DNA from: Lineus longissimus
Taxonomy: Eukaryota > Nemertea > Pilidiophora > Heteronemertea > Lineidae
DNA: 64,000 bases
Assembly: GCF_910592395.1 (NCBI RefSeq)
Contig: NC_088312.1
Span: 1,242,001-1,306,000, forward strand
Direction of reading: 5' to 3'
Shown here: in pieces, positions 51,753 through 64,000 of the stretch
How the letters are laid out: every line of letters starts with the position of its first letter
Position numbering within the stretch: the first letter of the stretch is position 1
Made by a program: the position numbers and the translations under genes
Notes under the pieces: model-generated
The model's input: only the letters and a program-made list of their open reading frames with translations
Database searches by the model: none
Told to the model about the DNA's origin: nothing

Positions 51753-54700
51753 TCATCATTCATGTCTTAAAACAAGACAGAGGACACCAATACGGCTCCA
51801 GCACTGCGACTAACAGGTCGGTCTTAAACTACATTTAAAAGACAATCTTGATATCGTTTTTGATGTGAGAGACGAACTTCGGGAAGTTCAGGTACCCTTT
51901 CTGGTCATTTCCCTTCATAACACGACAGTATTTGAGTTGAAAGCGTGTCCTCAAGCTGGCTACTAAATGAAGGGGTTCACGCCTGGCTGTATAAAGTGCG
52001 CCGCCAAAATGCTTTAGCTCTGATCGGCGCCTTAAGATGGTTTAATGTGCCAGATATGATTGTAACAAGATGGATAATCGTCGGGTTGAGGCTGTATTCA
52101 CACGCTAAGCCTGTAATATCAACCAATTATTACATGAATATGGGCAAGCCTGGAAAGCCAGTGATTGGCTTAACAGGGAGGAGCTATCAGTGGCAAGGAC
52201 TTGAGATGAAATTGCTTCGAATATTATAAGAATGATGGGAAAACAGTCAGCTTGGTAAGAATCATTCCACTTATTGTTGGGTATTAGGAGAATAAAGTTA
52301 TCAAATATATCTGAGGAATCTTGAGGTGTCGTTCAGAAGAAGTGACACCGGATTCGCGAGGGATTCCCTGACTAACTGAGTCGTAGAGGTCGAGAGATTC
52401 AGTGGGTAAGATAGTGACCGAGCGCCTCCTCCCCGTCAATGCCTTTGAGATTGCTTAGGGATAACCAGGAGAGATGGGAGAGAGATCCTGATTAAACGTC
52501 ATCTACAGATGTCGCGGTCACGCCAGAGACAGGCTTGACCGTTCGAGGAATACAAGGGAAGTCAGAGGCACGGTCAGTCCGCTAGTTATCCTATTACGAG
52601 TGAGAAAATGCCATACTCCAATTTCGACCACCCTTTTCTAGAGTTATCCTTGGTCTATTCAAACATTATCAGGAAAAAAAACATTAGAAAATATATCATT
52701 CATCCCTTAGTTTTGATTGATCGTTCAATTGTTCAACACCTTCGAGGGTCGGAACCGACTCATCTTTCGCATGTCGAGCATCAGTAACGATGAAAGGGAA
52801 GAAAGAGTATGTTTAACTTTGAATAGTAGAACAGATTTTCACAGTGTGATAGAGAGTAATTAGAAAATGTTTCCCGAGGAGCACAATGTGAGAAAATCGG
52901 TATCATTGGCGATAAGACCAGAAGGAAATTGACGCGAAGACGTGAAAAGTTGCTTGCATGGCCCGGGGATGATCGCCGAGCGGGCGGTGATTAAATTTAT
53001 CTCGACTTCTTATCGGAAGCAAGCTCACTGGAAAACCAAGGCAATCACCAGCGGATTTATTGCGACGATTTTCAGTCTTTTCTTCGATCAAACAATAATT
53101 TTCGACATCTCCCTGGTGTACAAGGAGGGTGTTTTACTTTTGGTGAACGTTATGACGTCCCGTTATAATTAGCGTTAGTCTTTGCGGCAATTAAAGGAAA
53201 GTTACTCGGGTCATAAGTGTGATTTAGCATCGTGTCAGCAGAGGAGACGTTGATGGGCACCTGATAAGGTTTTTATCGAAGTGGTTGTGTGTTTTTCATC
53301 TGATGATTTGCGCAGAGTTGGGTCATCAAGTCGGATGATTAGTGCCTGGCGTAAAGCCGGAACGCTGATGGAAGATGTGAGATGGTAGGGGAGATACGGC
53401 AAGATGATGGGAAATGCTACTATCAAATGTCAAACAGCCATTTGCAAGATGGATGAGAAAAGCTTCTGAACAGCTTGTGTCTTTTAGCCAGCATTGCTAA
53501 TCCCATGCCGTAATGAAGCAGGCGGGAAAAAATCAGCGATACGCAGAATTGTAGGCAATAGGAAGTTGGTAACCCTGGTTGGTAACATTGCAAATTATCT
53601 CACTAAGGCTCTCAAACATGGAATATCACACGACAAACGCTTTGACGTTGGTTTTCTCACTGAAGAGGAAGCCCTTAACAAATTCATTGGTATGATTATA
53701 TAAAACGCCACCCGCAGCGTTCACCATAACTGCTCAAGTCGAGCGCAGTTTGTCCGTGTTGGGGACTGGTATCAGGCCCAGTATGTTTCATTGATACTGC
53801 TTCCGCAATGAAAAACTTAAACCTGGTTCGCTGTGACAAGTACAACGAACCGGAAGCTTACTGCAATGATATGCTGGCGTATACGCCCATTATGTCATCA
53901 CAATAAAGTTCACAGAGTTTCATCATCTCCCGCTATGACAGAAGCGACACCAATAAGCAGACGACACCCAACGCTTCCTTTTGCCAAACCAACCGGAATA
54001 CAGGCACGTGCTCAATTATTCGGCGATGATAGTCGGATACGCTAGACTGGGTCCATTAGCAAGACCTGTATCATCCCTTAGAACGTGTCAGTGGCAGCAC
54101 AATAGGTATACAATGGATTCAATGACGATAGCAAAACATCAAATGGAGGCAAGGGAAATGACGTCACGGGCGACAATCACAAGCCGTTTGACAGGTGCGA
54201 GAGTCCTTTCCCGCATGTGATGTTCTCGCCTCCATCTGGTGCTAATCCGACATTAGTGTAGGTGTCACGGCGTCTCCTCATCGCCACTGTAACCTCCATC
54301 ATAAATCTACTTGAAACAATTGCCGGAAGTGCCAACAGTGGTGTTGTTGGTTTTGTCTGCGGGGGCCCCCAGGTGGGAAGGACACTACACGACAGATTAC
54401 TTGGCGTGCACGAGGGATTGCTTGGAGTTGCCACCTTCTTCCGCGGATTCTGGCATGCGGGCGCGGAAATACGGATGATCCAGACCATTGGGAGGGATGC
54501 ATCCACATCCTGCTAAGACAGACAGACAAGGAATTACCTGGCTAGAATCCTGACGTTTTATGTTAGGAAAACATAGGAGTCACTTGGTAATATTCGCTTT
54601 CTTTTAACTGAAACTGCGACAGCAATATCCTGTCAGTGTCTCAGAAAGAGCTGTCACAGCGCAGCCAACAGCCTCACTGGGAGTTGTAAAGAGCTCAATC

Positions 54701-57700
54701 CCCCGCGGGTGATGCCCTTCAACTTCATGACATCCAGCTGTAGGGTCTCCATTGCCCATAATCCGGCCATAAAATGCAGTTTAGTGTCTTCCAAGTTAAG
54801 TATGGATGTGATGGGTTGTAGGGAATTAAGGTGGTCAGGGCAGCCTCCGCCTACAAAGGGGCTGTCACTGCTTGTCCCGTTGATGGTGATAAATGATGGT
54901 CTACTTCTGACCTGTCTTCGTTTGGCACAATACGGCAGCAGCTGCTTAGTTGGAGTCAGTCACGTTGCTAATGCTAACTTTTGATACTTTGGTCTTTAAG
55001 TACACTGCGGTTATTTGCCCTTGCCGGTTTTGATCTACCAACCCCCGTGAAAGTTGTTGCGGGGTCGATGTTAACGAAACAAACCAATGCTAGTGTGCTT
55101 TTGGGGCCTCCGTTCTTGCTTTTTCCTCCGATTCTAAAGCACAACCATAAAACGATAGTGCGGTTGCCCAGCAAAGACAACCTAGAAAGAAGGCCTTTGT
55201 CTTACAAATTCTGTATGCTGGTGACGAAAGTTGCAAGGATTGTCGAGATGTTAGTACAGCATTGTATGTTGGGTTTGCTGGACACAGGCATTAGTGGAAG
55301 CTGTCAAGGCGAGAATGATGGATGGGCACTGATAATCGGATGAGACTTAAATGCCTGTGATGTGAGAGCGAGATCGTCTGCCTTCGTGACCAGAACGAAA
55401 ACAAAACATTGAACTCGCATGCAATGTAACGCTTGCTGTGATTGGCTGCGAGGATAACGTGTGATCTAACTCCTGTTCTTATTCGTGGATAACTCTGGGC
55501 AAGTGTTTTAGGGTAAGGTCTGATTTCAAGCTGTGAATCAAAGAATAAGTCTAGCGCCATGAAATTGCCATGAAATCTTTCACATTGTCTTACCCAAGTT
55601 TGAAATTACATTGAATTGCAAGAAAAAATAAATTATTGTTGCTGTTTTGATTGTTAAGCACTTCTAATGCTTAACATCCGGAAATTGCGGCATGATGTTG
55701 ATGACATGCACATCTAATAAATGTTGACACCCACGAATCTTAGCCCGCGGGCACTATTTCCATATTTTGTAGCCCAAAGCCTGACGTGATAGATGGTGCT
55801 GTGTAACGTCCAAGATTGAACTATAGGGATCCGGTTTGCCTCAAGCATTTTACGGCAGTGTGCGGTTGGTTTGAGGAGATCGTATCAACGCCATCACTTG
55901 ATCAGGGACGATTCAACTTTAGCTCAACGATTTTACTTCGATAGTAGCATTCAAGCATGAGATGCGGTTTTCTTGAAAGAGGTGGCCACAATGTCATGTA
56001 TTTCAGGTCCGTCTTTCCACTCACAAGATTGCAGGCTTGCTTTGGAATCGATGGAACAGCAACCTGGAGTGCTCCTCCTGACACTGCCTAGTCTAAAATA
56101 ATGCAGAAACCATCGAATGTTGGGGCCTATGAGCTGACCGGGACCGGCCATAGCATGCCCGGAGCCCGCTCGACCGACCCTACATATACACCTTTCCAGA
56201 AATGGGGCGCTTAGTGTCCGAAATAGTGATGTCATAAGGGGAAACTAAGCCTTATGATGGAGGGACAAAGGAGATAGTCATGGTTGACCAAGACACTTGA
56301 ATGCCTTTGATGACGGACAAGGAGGAAAAAGTTAGTTCCAATGCAAGCCACCAATTTCGGGCGCATGTATACCAGAGAGTGTGGAAAATCAGATTCCGGT
56401 AAGACCAGCGATATAGAGCTTACGGAATATTCTCTTGGCTGGAGAAATTGAAGGGTGCGATGAGTGTACTACACCCCTGTTAAATCTGTATCAGAAAAGA
56501 TTCGGGAGAATCTATTGTCCCCGTAACCGGTTTATTCATTCGATTGGCCTCCGTACATAGTCAGCAGTCCTTCATATGAAGCCTTCAAGCGCCACCAGTT
56601 TTTTCTGTCCACGGTTTTGGTCGCATATACACATTAATCATGAGTATATTTTGCCGTCAATTTGATCGAAATCTAAATAAATCATGTCGAAGAAACAAAA
56701 TGAAGTATCGCAATGTTCAGAGAAAAATTAAATTGCTATATATATTGGTAATTTGGAGACTGGCATTTAGTGACCCAAAACGTCCGTTATTAAGATTCGT
56801 CAAAATTACTCTGACAGTTCATATAAAACTGATGATTAATAGGATATCCATCTTCATTCAGTTGAAAGTTGTTACAAGTTTGTCTACTTCGACAAACAAT
56901 GTTATTGCGTTGATCGTTTTTAATACTATCACGGACCTCCAATGATCAGGTTACGTCGTTTCTGGAGTGAAAGTGAAACTTGAAAAGTGTTTAGGGAAAG
57001 GGTCTTGAAATGAAAGTTTGTAATATGTGATTATAATGAATGAAAGCAGATGCTAATTGGCCCTACGATGTGTCATTATTTGATAATCTCATAATAAGAA
57101 GAGGGTCTGTCTCTTATAAAAGGTAATTAATGGTAAACCCAATAAGGCTCGACATTACAAGCCATCCTCATAGACATTATTGGTTTGATCTTTTCTAACA
57201 GATTTAAAGATGTGACATAGACAAATAAGAAATGTTACCGCCAATTTGTCATTCAATATGTCATATCACGGTAATATCGGACTTACCATCATGCATTGCC
57301 AAGATGTATTATATGGTCATCCATCAGGTTGCTTCCGTCGTGAGGACGGTCAAAGGGGCCGCAGTCTACCTTAATGCCAAATACGATTCAGCAGACCAAG
57401 AATTTCCAGGAGTATTTGCTCTTCGCACCGTCGTTTATCGCAACGATTCTGTATTTCAAGTTTCTGATATCATAAGATTTGTGTGTTGTCTCTAAATTCG
57501 TACTATCAGGCATTTACGTGAATGTAAGTCATTGGCTAGCAGATCTCGTTCAACCAAAATGGCAGAAAGTTCGGAAAGAAGCTGCAACTGTTACAAAGTT
57601 GACTTGTAGACTATCTTCTGTCAGAATCCCCTTTTATTCACTGCCTGGGAGAAAACCCGCAAGGCAAAAATTTGGTGTGCCAAGTGAACATCATCAATCT

Positions 57701-60700
57701 CCCAGCCCAAGTCTGGTGTGCGGAAGTCTATAGAAAGATGGTTCCATTCGGAGATCGAATCGATGTCAAAGTTGATGTTATCAGACCTCTTCTTAAGACG
57801 ATGGAACACACAAGGTTGGTCGGTACATTTTGAACCAGTAACAGTTAACCCTTTCTCCGAGGATATTGCAAGTTTTGATGTATTTGTTCAGGTTAGAATT
57901 GTACATTTAGCTTCGCTGGACCAGAAATGGGAACGGATGACGAAGAACAAAGGCGGCATACATGTTCCTACCGCCAAGAGAAAACTTCCCTCCGCAACTT
58001 CTTCTTGATATGAAGAACTTCGAAGCACGTGTCTATGGAAAATGTGCGGATTTAAATTAGGTTACAGTGGACTTGCACAATGAACGTACAATCTCCATCA
58101 TTTTTGGGAGATATCAAGCTAAATCTAGAAATAATGACCCCATATTATTGTTACGATCTCAACATCAAGTTGACTCCTCTGTCGCGAAGTCGTTAATTTG
58201 CATATATTATCGTGTATTATATCACTTCAAGGTTGGGCTCATTTCATATGTAAATCACCCATCAAAATCTAAAGTTTTTTCTTGAAATGTGACAAGCTTG
58301 GGGGTGTAGCGAACAGAGCGACGCGTATGTCTTGCCAAGACGGCGTTGCTAAGCCGTAACTAAAGAAATAGCAGTTTGGAAGATCTGGAGGCCCTATTCG
58401 TGTAAAACTACATGCCATGGCTGATTCATTAGCCTCCGCTTATCCTAACTGGGTAAACTACAGCTTGGCGGCCTCAGCTTATTGTGGTGTAATGGTCAGC
58501 CACTTTCCTACCAATTATTGATGGCCATTAGTCAATGGCCTGCTCATAGCTTTCCTCATGTCGGCGAGTATGACGGCGCGCAATCGTGCAGCGAAGGACA
58601 CCGTTCCGAAAGGCTTCGCGTCGGTGGGCACCGGGCGGCGCTCGGGCGACGGAGGACGGGGACGATCACATACCTCTGCTGGAGAGGTGTTCGAGAGACT
58701 TCTTGAACTAACTTTGGGACATACAAAGCAGAATTTCTGGGTTAATGCCGAAATAAGGCGAAGATCATCGCGAGCACCTTTGTCGTTCTCTTTGGTATTT
58801 GATTCCTCTACAAGACGTATAACTGTGTCGAAAGTTGAGTTGGTCCTTTTAGCAAACCAAAGATCAAGTTGTCGTGAAAAGCGTGCGATTACTGAACAAC
58901 AGGCCAGGAAGGTAAATACAAGCTGCATTTATCAAGACCTGGTACCTATCAACAGGTCCTAATCTCGCCGTGGTCGGACTGAAATAAACAAAGCCCTCCA
59001 TAAAACTCGCAGCATAAAACTTATCCTGTTCCTTTCGCATTTCGACAGTTTTAAATATTTTCACTTCTACAGACAATGGAAACCATATCGACTTATCATT
59101 TGCTTCCAATTCTCTTATCTACTGTCTCTGTCGCCTGGGGTCACTCTCAAACGAGGCAAACTCGATCAAAGACACGGCGTTGGCCTCTGAACCTCCAAGT
59201 GGCCCTACCCCGGTCCTTCCCAGCAGAGGGACATCTGCCTAAGGGTCGGTGCCGCAAGCTACGACCACAGATAACGTAGGAATCGATGAAAGCCACGAGG
59301 GGTAGAGGAGTTTAATCAATGCGTTAAACTTATCTCTCTGCAACGGCTTTCTGTCGATGTCGACGAAATATTACACAGTAGTTTCATTCCCTCGTCAAGC
59401 CATTAAGGCGAGGTGTGGCAGGACAGGGAAGGATGTTCATCGTTTGGTCCCGAAGTTGTGTTTTTACTTCATCGAGTACCACTTCATAAGTCCATTAAGA
59501 GAATATTTTCACCTGGCATTCACAAGAAATCGTGATAGTGTTTTCTAGAATCTGTTGGTCATGGTGATGACAAAATGGCCTCGTTCATGCTCAGTCACGA
59601 ACCGGCCTCTAGCAGACACGACTGCAGGTTATCCGAGCCAGCTCATCTGAACGAAACAAAACGCGACCGTGACCTTGTCATCAGAAAATTAATTTCCAAC
59701 ATTTCATACACAATTGAAAAATCTTATGATTGATTGTCTGATGTAGAAACAAAACCACTGTTTACTGAAGGAGGCTTAGATTTCCTCTAAGCGATCACTG
59801 TGGCCGTGGCAAGCAATAGTACTGACGCACCGACGAAACCACAAACTTGGTTCGGTCAAACCTTCTTTGCAGTATTGATGATACAACACGATGAGCTATG
59901 CTAGTCAGAAGATATTCGTTATTCATTGTTAAACGCCGATGATTAAGAATAGACTCAGTGAATAGTGTCATAGCGATACCTCGTTGATCGTTCATTACAT
60001 GAGTCGCAACGAGACTGGGCAAACCACTGATAATTTTGACATTTGCACAGGGTCTAGATAAATACATTTGCTACCTTTACAGCTTTGAGTAAATTATCAA
60101 AACGTTGGCAAAATAAATTTACGACAATAAACTGGAATACATATATGTAATATCACGGACTTCGTGTCATAGGCTGTTTAAAAGAGAACTTGTTAAGCCA
60201 ATAACAGTGACGTGGAATGAATAATCACCAACTGCGGGACAAAAGACTCAATATATTGTGATGAAGGTAATACAATAATTTCAAGGATTTCCGGCGGCGT
60301 AGTACCATATTTTCTTAAAACTGTTATCATCGTTGTTCTTGAAACTCTACCTACTGCGCTGATGCGGTTCACGAAATTTGAGAGATTGTGTTAAGCTAAA
60401 CTTCCGATTGTTTAGCCGTTGCGGTGATATTTGACACTAAAACAGTTTTTAGCGAGGCGTAGAACTTGCCAAAGCAGTTGGTTGGTGGTGTAAATTCATT
60501 TTGGACGTCCTTCTTTGCATAAAAGTAACGACTGTAACAATTGATTGATCAGTACCCATGATTCGAAGGTACACATACATGTAGCATACATCAGTCCATT
60601 GGTAGTAACCAAGTAGCTACTACCAAAAAAATATGTGGTACTATTTAACGGCACAGTCCTGTTTAGATACCGGTTTTGGACATCAAACAGATACAAAGCG

Positions 60701-61140
60701 GGTCGGCCGTTTAGACTAAGTTACCAAAGACGAAGGACTGGTGTGACTTACGCTAAGGCCATACTGAAGTATGAGAAGAGTGTTGCCTAGCATCATAAAT
60801 CATCATGTCATCCTCGCATGATCCGTTTGTCTATCATACCATCTGCGCCGCTGCTGCTTCAGTTCCTCTTAGCTAGAAAGCATCGGAACCCGCCAACGCC
60901 CTCGGCCATGTTCGACAAGCTCAAATATGCTAAGTAAGACATGATCACGCCCATATCCCCTCAACCCTAAGACCCTTTCTGCGTCCCTTTTTCCCACATC
61001 TTAATCAATCATAATTTGACTAGACGCCGGGGTCCAAATGACGGGTAAAAAGGATAATGCTACTGCATGTCAAAGATGAACATGAAAATGTTATTAGAGT
61101 GTTAGTTATGAAGTTATATGTTAGAAAGGGGGTAATCATC
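51753..61140. other. Long gene-poor DNA
   Basis: No gene is supported in 9.4 kb. A CRE word TGACGTCA lies at 54159-54166. A CpG-dense patch at about 58558-58680 leaves both strands open (58558-58962 plus, 58515-58928 minus), which is expected of stop-poor GC-rich DNA. Confidence 0.45.
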
Positions 61141-61147
61141 CTGATTG

Positions 61148-61580
61148 AAACCTGACTTATTATGATTAATGATTTTAGGAAAAGGCTGCTTCGCCCCTAA
61201 AAATGTCAACTGATTCTTACAGCGTAGCCGAGAATGAATGCAAATGAATCAGACGCCACAGAAAACATTGACTCAAAAGTGTAGGCTACGCTTGTCCTAA
61301 TGAACACAAAAAATACATTTGTGTAGTAGTTTTGTCTTGACGAGGGTTATTGTAAAATGTATGTCAGTTCACTGAGTGTAATAACACGTCCATGCACTAG
61401 GAAGTGCAGTTACTTTTTGACGAGTGACGGATTGTGATTGATGATCTTAGGCAAGGCATATTCCTCCCCAACACATGCCAAATTGGGCTCATGCAACTGT
61501 TGCAAGGTTGCTGAAAAGTGTCCGAATATTATAGACAGGTGACAAATTGTGATTAACGATTTTTGGGACTGGTGATTTCC
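61148..61580. repeat. Three diverged copies of a short direct repeat
   Basis: Segments starting at 61148, 61423 and 61541 share the frame GAC-nnATTRTGATTrAyGATTTTnGG over about 26 bp, and the second is preceded by GACGAGTGAC. Spacing is uneven (275 and 118 bp). They may be remains of a longer tandem array. Confidence 0.4.
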
Positions 61581-64000
61581 AAATGGGTTGATATGTCTCA
61601 AAAAACCAAATTTGAATGACCCTATTTAAAATCCTCATCTGTGTTTGTCTTTTTTCAAAGCCAACTTCCCGGGTGAGCTACAATCTTTCTCGAGGAGAAA
61701 TCACCACCACGTCACCAGAAGCTTTAAAAGCCAGTCGGTGGGTTTATTGTGAAATATGAAAAAAAATGTTGACATTGACTAAGACAGTGGTGAGGTGATA
61801 GCTTCCAGAACCGCGGTGTCACGCAACACAATAAATATCTTGCATTTCATCAACCCACAACTGGAAGCTTTACTGATCCTGACGAGTGATGTATTGCAAA
61901 ACAAAAGATGCAACATATCAATGCAAATAGCCAATGAACAATTTAATTTCTGAACGTCTATTTCAATAACAAAATCGAATAAAATGAACAATAGACAACG
62001 ATCTCGCATATCCCTTGGTGCGTGTGGCCCAATTAGATCTCTTTGAAATAATGGTTACAATTATGAGACCTAGCTAGGATTAGTAAGGCTCGGGTTAGGG
62101 CACAGAGCGCTTTCTATCATCGTCGGGAAGCTTACGGCGACGAGGCTGAGTGCGCTCGAAATGTCCCCCTCCGCTTATGATTCTACTGACAATGCCCCGA
62201 CATTGGGCGAGTGGAAGGCATTGCGAGACTATTATGAAAGTCCCATAACGATGGCAATTAAATGGTCATCAATCTTGAGCAGTTCGAGATTGACTGTCAT
62301 ATCGGGATAAAACATTGTTGGCTCCAGGACGAAGACCCATCATTTGGTGCCGTTCAAACTACAATCACCCTACGCTTTTCCATTAATCATAGGGCATAAC
62401 AATCTCCGCTCGGAGGAGACTAGCCCGTGTCTCCCGATCGCCAGCATAAAGGGCTCATTTCTAGATAAACCATCCCCGATGAAAGGCACCATGATCCTCG
62501 CCAGCCCATGATCTCCAAGCATTGTCCCGCAGAATCACCAAACAGTTGTCCAAGACAGGCGGAACGATTGGCACGCGCGTTCTTACGTTGCCATAGAAAC
62601 GGAGGTTTTTACGTCTACGGAAAGAATTGCACTCTCTTCTACAAGATTAGCAGGTTGTTTGGGCGGTTACATCAAAGGCTTCCAGGCTCCTTGTTTTGTA
62701 AATTTGTCATGAGTAGATTTTTCCTTCTCGAAACCGTCTAGAGAATACTCAAGTGGATACCGAATACATGTATTGGGCTTCTCGGGGAGAAACAACTAAC
62801 TAACACTGGCTCAAATAAGAATAACACTTTGAACCTTATTACATCACACCAGCGCACGCAGAATGACCCTCCAATCCAAGGCGTCACATCCATGTCAGCG
62901 TTCCACATGTAGTTAAATGCTTTATGACATTCTCGTCAACCTCACAATAAAGACAGACGCGTTCACACCATCATTTCCATCATATACATCACCTGAAATC
63001 TGTGCACGAATGACGCCCAGTGTCAACCGTCCACTAAACCTTCAGTTGTCGTACTCGGGTACACCGCTTGTACTTCCTCATAGCTTGGCGCAGGATCACC
63101 CGGTCAGAACACATTTTACTTCGAACCCACAACTCCATGCCCAATATATCAGATTCAAACATGTTCAATATATCATTAAGATTGACAAGGATCATCGTCC
63201 AACATGTCCAACATCATATCACTAGAAAAACCAGGCATGCAAAAGTAGATCTGACCAAAATAACACAGGAAATTCGGAATTATGAATTACACACGAGCGA
63301 CCAGCCACACATAGAACATGTATTCAGCTTGCCGTCTCGCCAGGAACTGACTTTGAATACATACATTACGTTACATCATCACTCAGTGCATAATCCGCCA
63401 CCCGCTTACCGAATATAACCAATTGGGGTTTGTTCAACAATGCCAACCCTGAATGGTGAAAGGTAGTACTTGTTATTCAAAGTCGCATTGTTTTCGCTGT
63501 AGGGCTGAGTGATTTGACCCGTCCCTTGTGTTGGTCCCGCGTCGAAGCCAATACAATGACATTCCGACTCGTTCTTTGTGATCGTATAATAGGTAGAGAA
63601 AAGGGAATGTTGCTTTGTTCTACAACAAAACTGTTATATTGTGAGGTTAGTACAAAATGTACATGTTGACAATAGAATGCATTTCAAGAATTGATGATAT
63701 CGAAGGGAGCATCAGAACTGTAACACCGTTTATAGATCAATGTCAACACGAATAGAATATGACGCTTCATCCCCACTTTGAGGAGAAAACTATCAATCTG
63801 TATCCGCAATTCAGATCTTTAAGAGTCTAATTAGAAATCGATACCAACTCATGGAGAAAAGAATCCAGTGTGCCTACCCCCCTCAGAAGAAAAGATAGCA
63901 CCCCGATTTCCGTGACATGCGAGTGTCACGTCGCGCTGCTATGATACCATTCTGTAACCTCAATACACTGAAGGCTCTCCTTAGAAAAATCAAATGGCCC
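61581..64000. other. Gene-poor DNA to the right edge
   Basis: No gene or named repeat is supported. Overlapping frames at 62917-63418 have no recognisable domain. Confidence 0.45.

Noticed and set aside
54177-54529. Overlapping frames of 76-109 codons on both strands
   Set aside because: All are open together in a GC-richer patch and none has a recognisable motif.
58483-58510. A-box-like TGGTGTAATGG on the plus strand
   Set aside because: No B box follows at tRNA spacing; treated as chance.

Overview
The window is nuclear DNA of an animal, most likely a marine invertebrate. The evidence is spliced genes with GT-AG introns, a near-canonical animal alpha-tubulin, a TATA-box promoter, an ATTAAA-type poly(A) signal, tRNA-derived SINEs, a LINE 3' end, a fold-back element, and many scattered ACATGTA words. 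That word is often frequent in mollusc, brachiopod and lancelet DNA, but the phylum cannot be fixed from this window. Nothing here is bacterial: no operons, no CRISPR array, no ribosome binding sites.

Layout. Positions 1-1600 hold the last three exons and 3' UTR of a small multi-pass membrane protein gene whose start lies left of the window. Positions 3507-6540 hold a complete alpha-tubulin gene on the same strand (TATA box, untranslated leader, an exon whose only codon is the ATG, two coding exons, poly(A) signal). The remaining ~57 kb contains no gene I can name. It is AT-rich, with stop codons in all frames and short chance ORFs.

Within the gene-poor part I can support several repeats and structures. 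They are: a LINE C-terminal fragment with its microsatellite-like tail (about 11805-12002, minus); a complete tRNA-headed SINE with a (GAA)n tail and a perfect 12-bp target-site duplication (33374-33802, minus); a tRNA-like unit with intact A and B boxes (22411-22482, minus); two weaker SINE-like pieces (18324-18460 and 20840-20930); a 167-bp fold-back palindrome with a related half copy 360 bp away (19434-19600 and 19961-20013); a 40-bp perfect palindrome fused to a tandem duplication and a (TACATG)n run (17612-17696); and a diverged 25-bp minisatellite (40425-40620). A possible small membrane-protein gene lies at 13401-13905 (minus), carrying one in-frame stop just before an ATG. The longest unexplained frame is at 51117-51734 (minus).

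The two real genes show no functional link. The small membrane protein is probably a surface or endosomal protein with a WW-domain ligand motif; the tubulin is a housekeeping cytoskeletal gene. The long gene-poor region may be a regulatory landscape of a neighbour outside the window or plain intergenic DNA; the sequence alone cannot decide.
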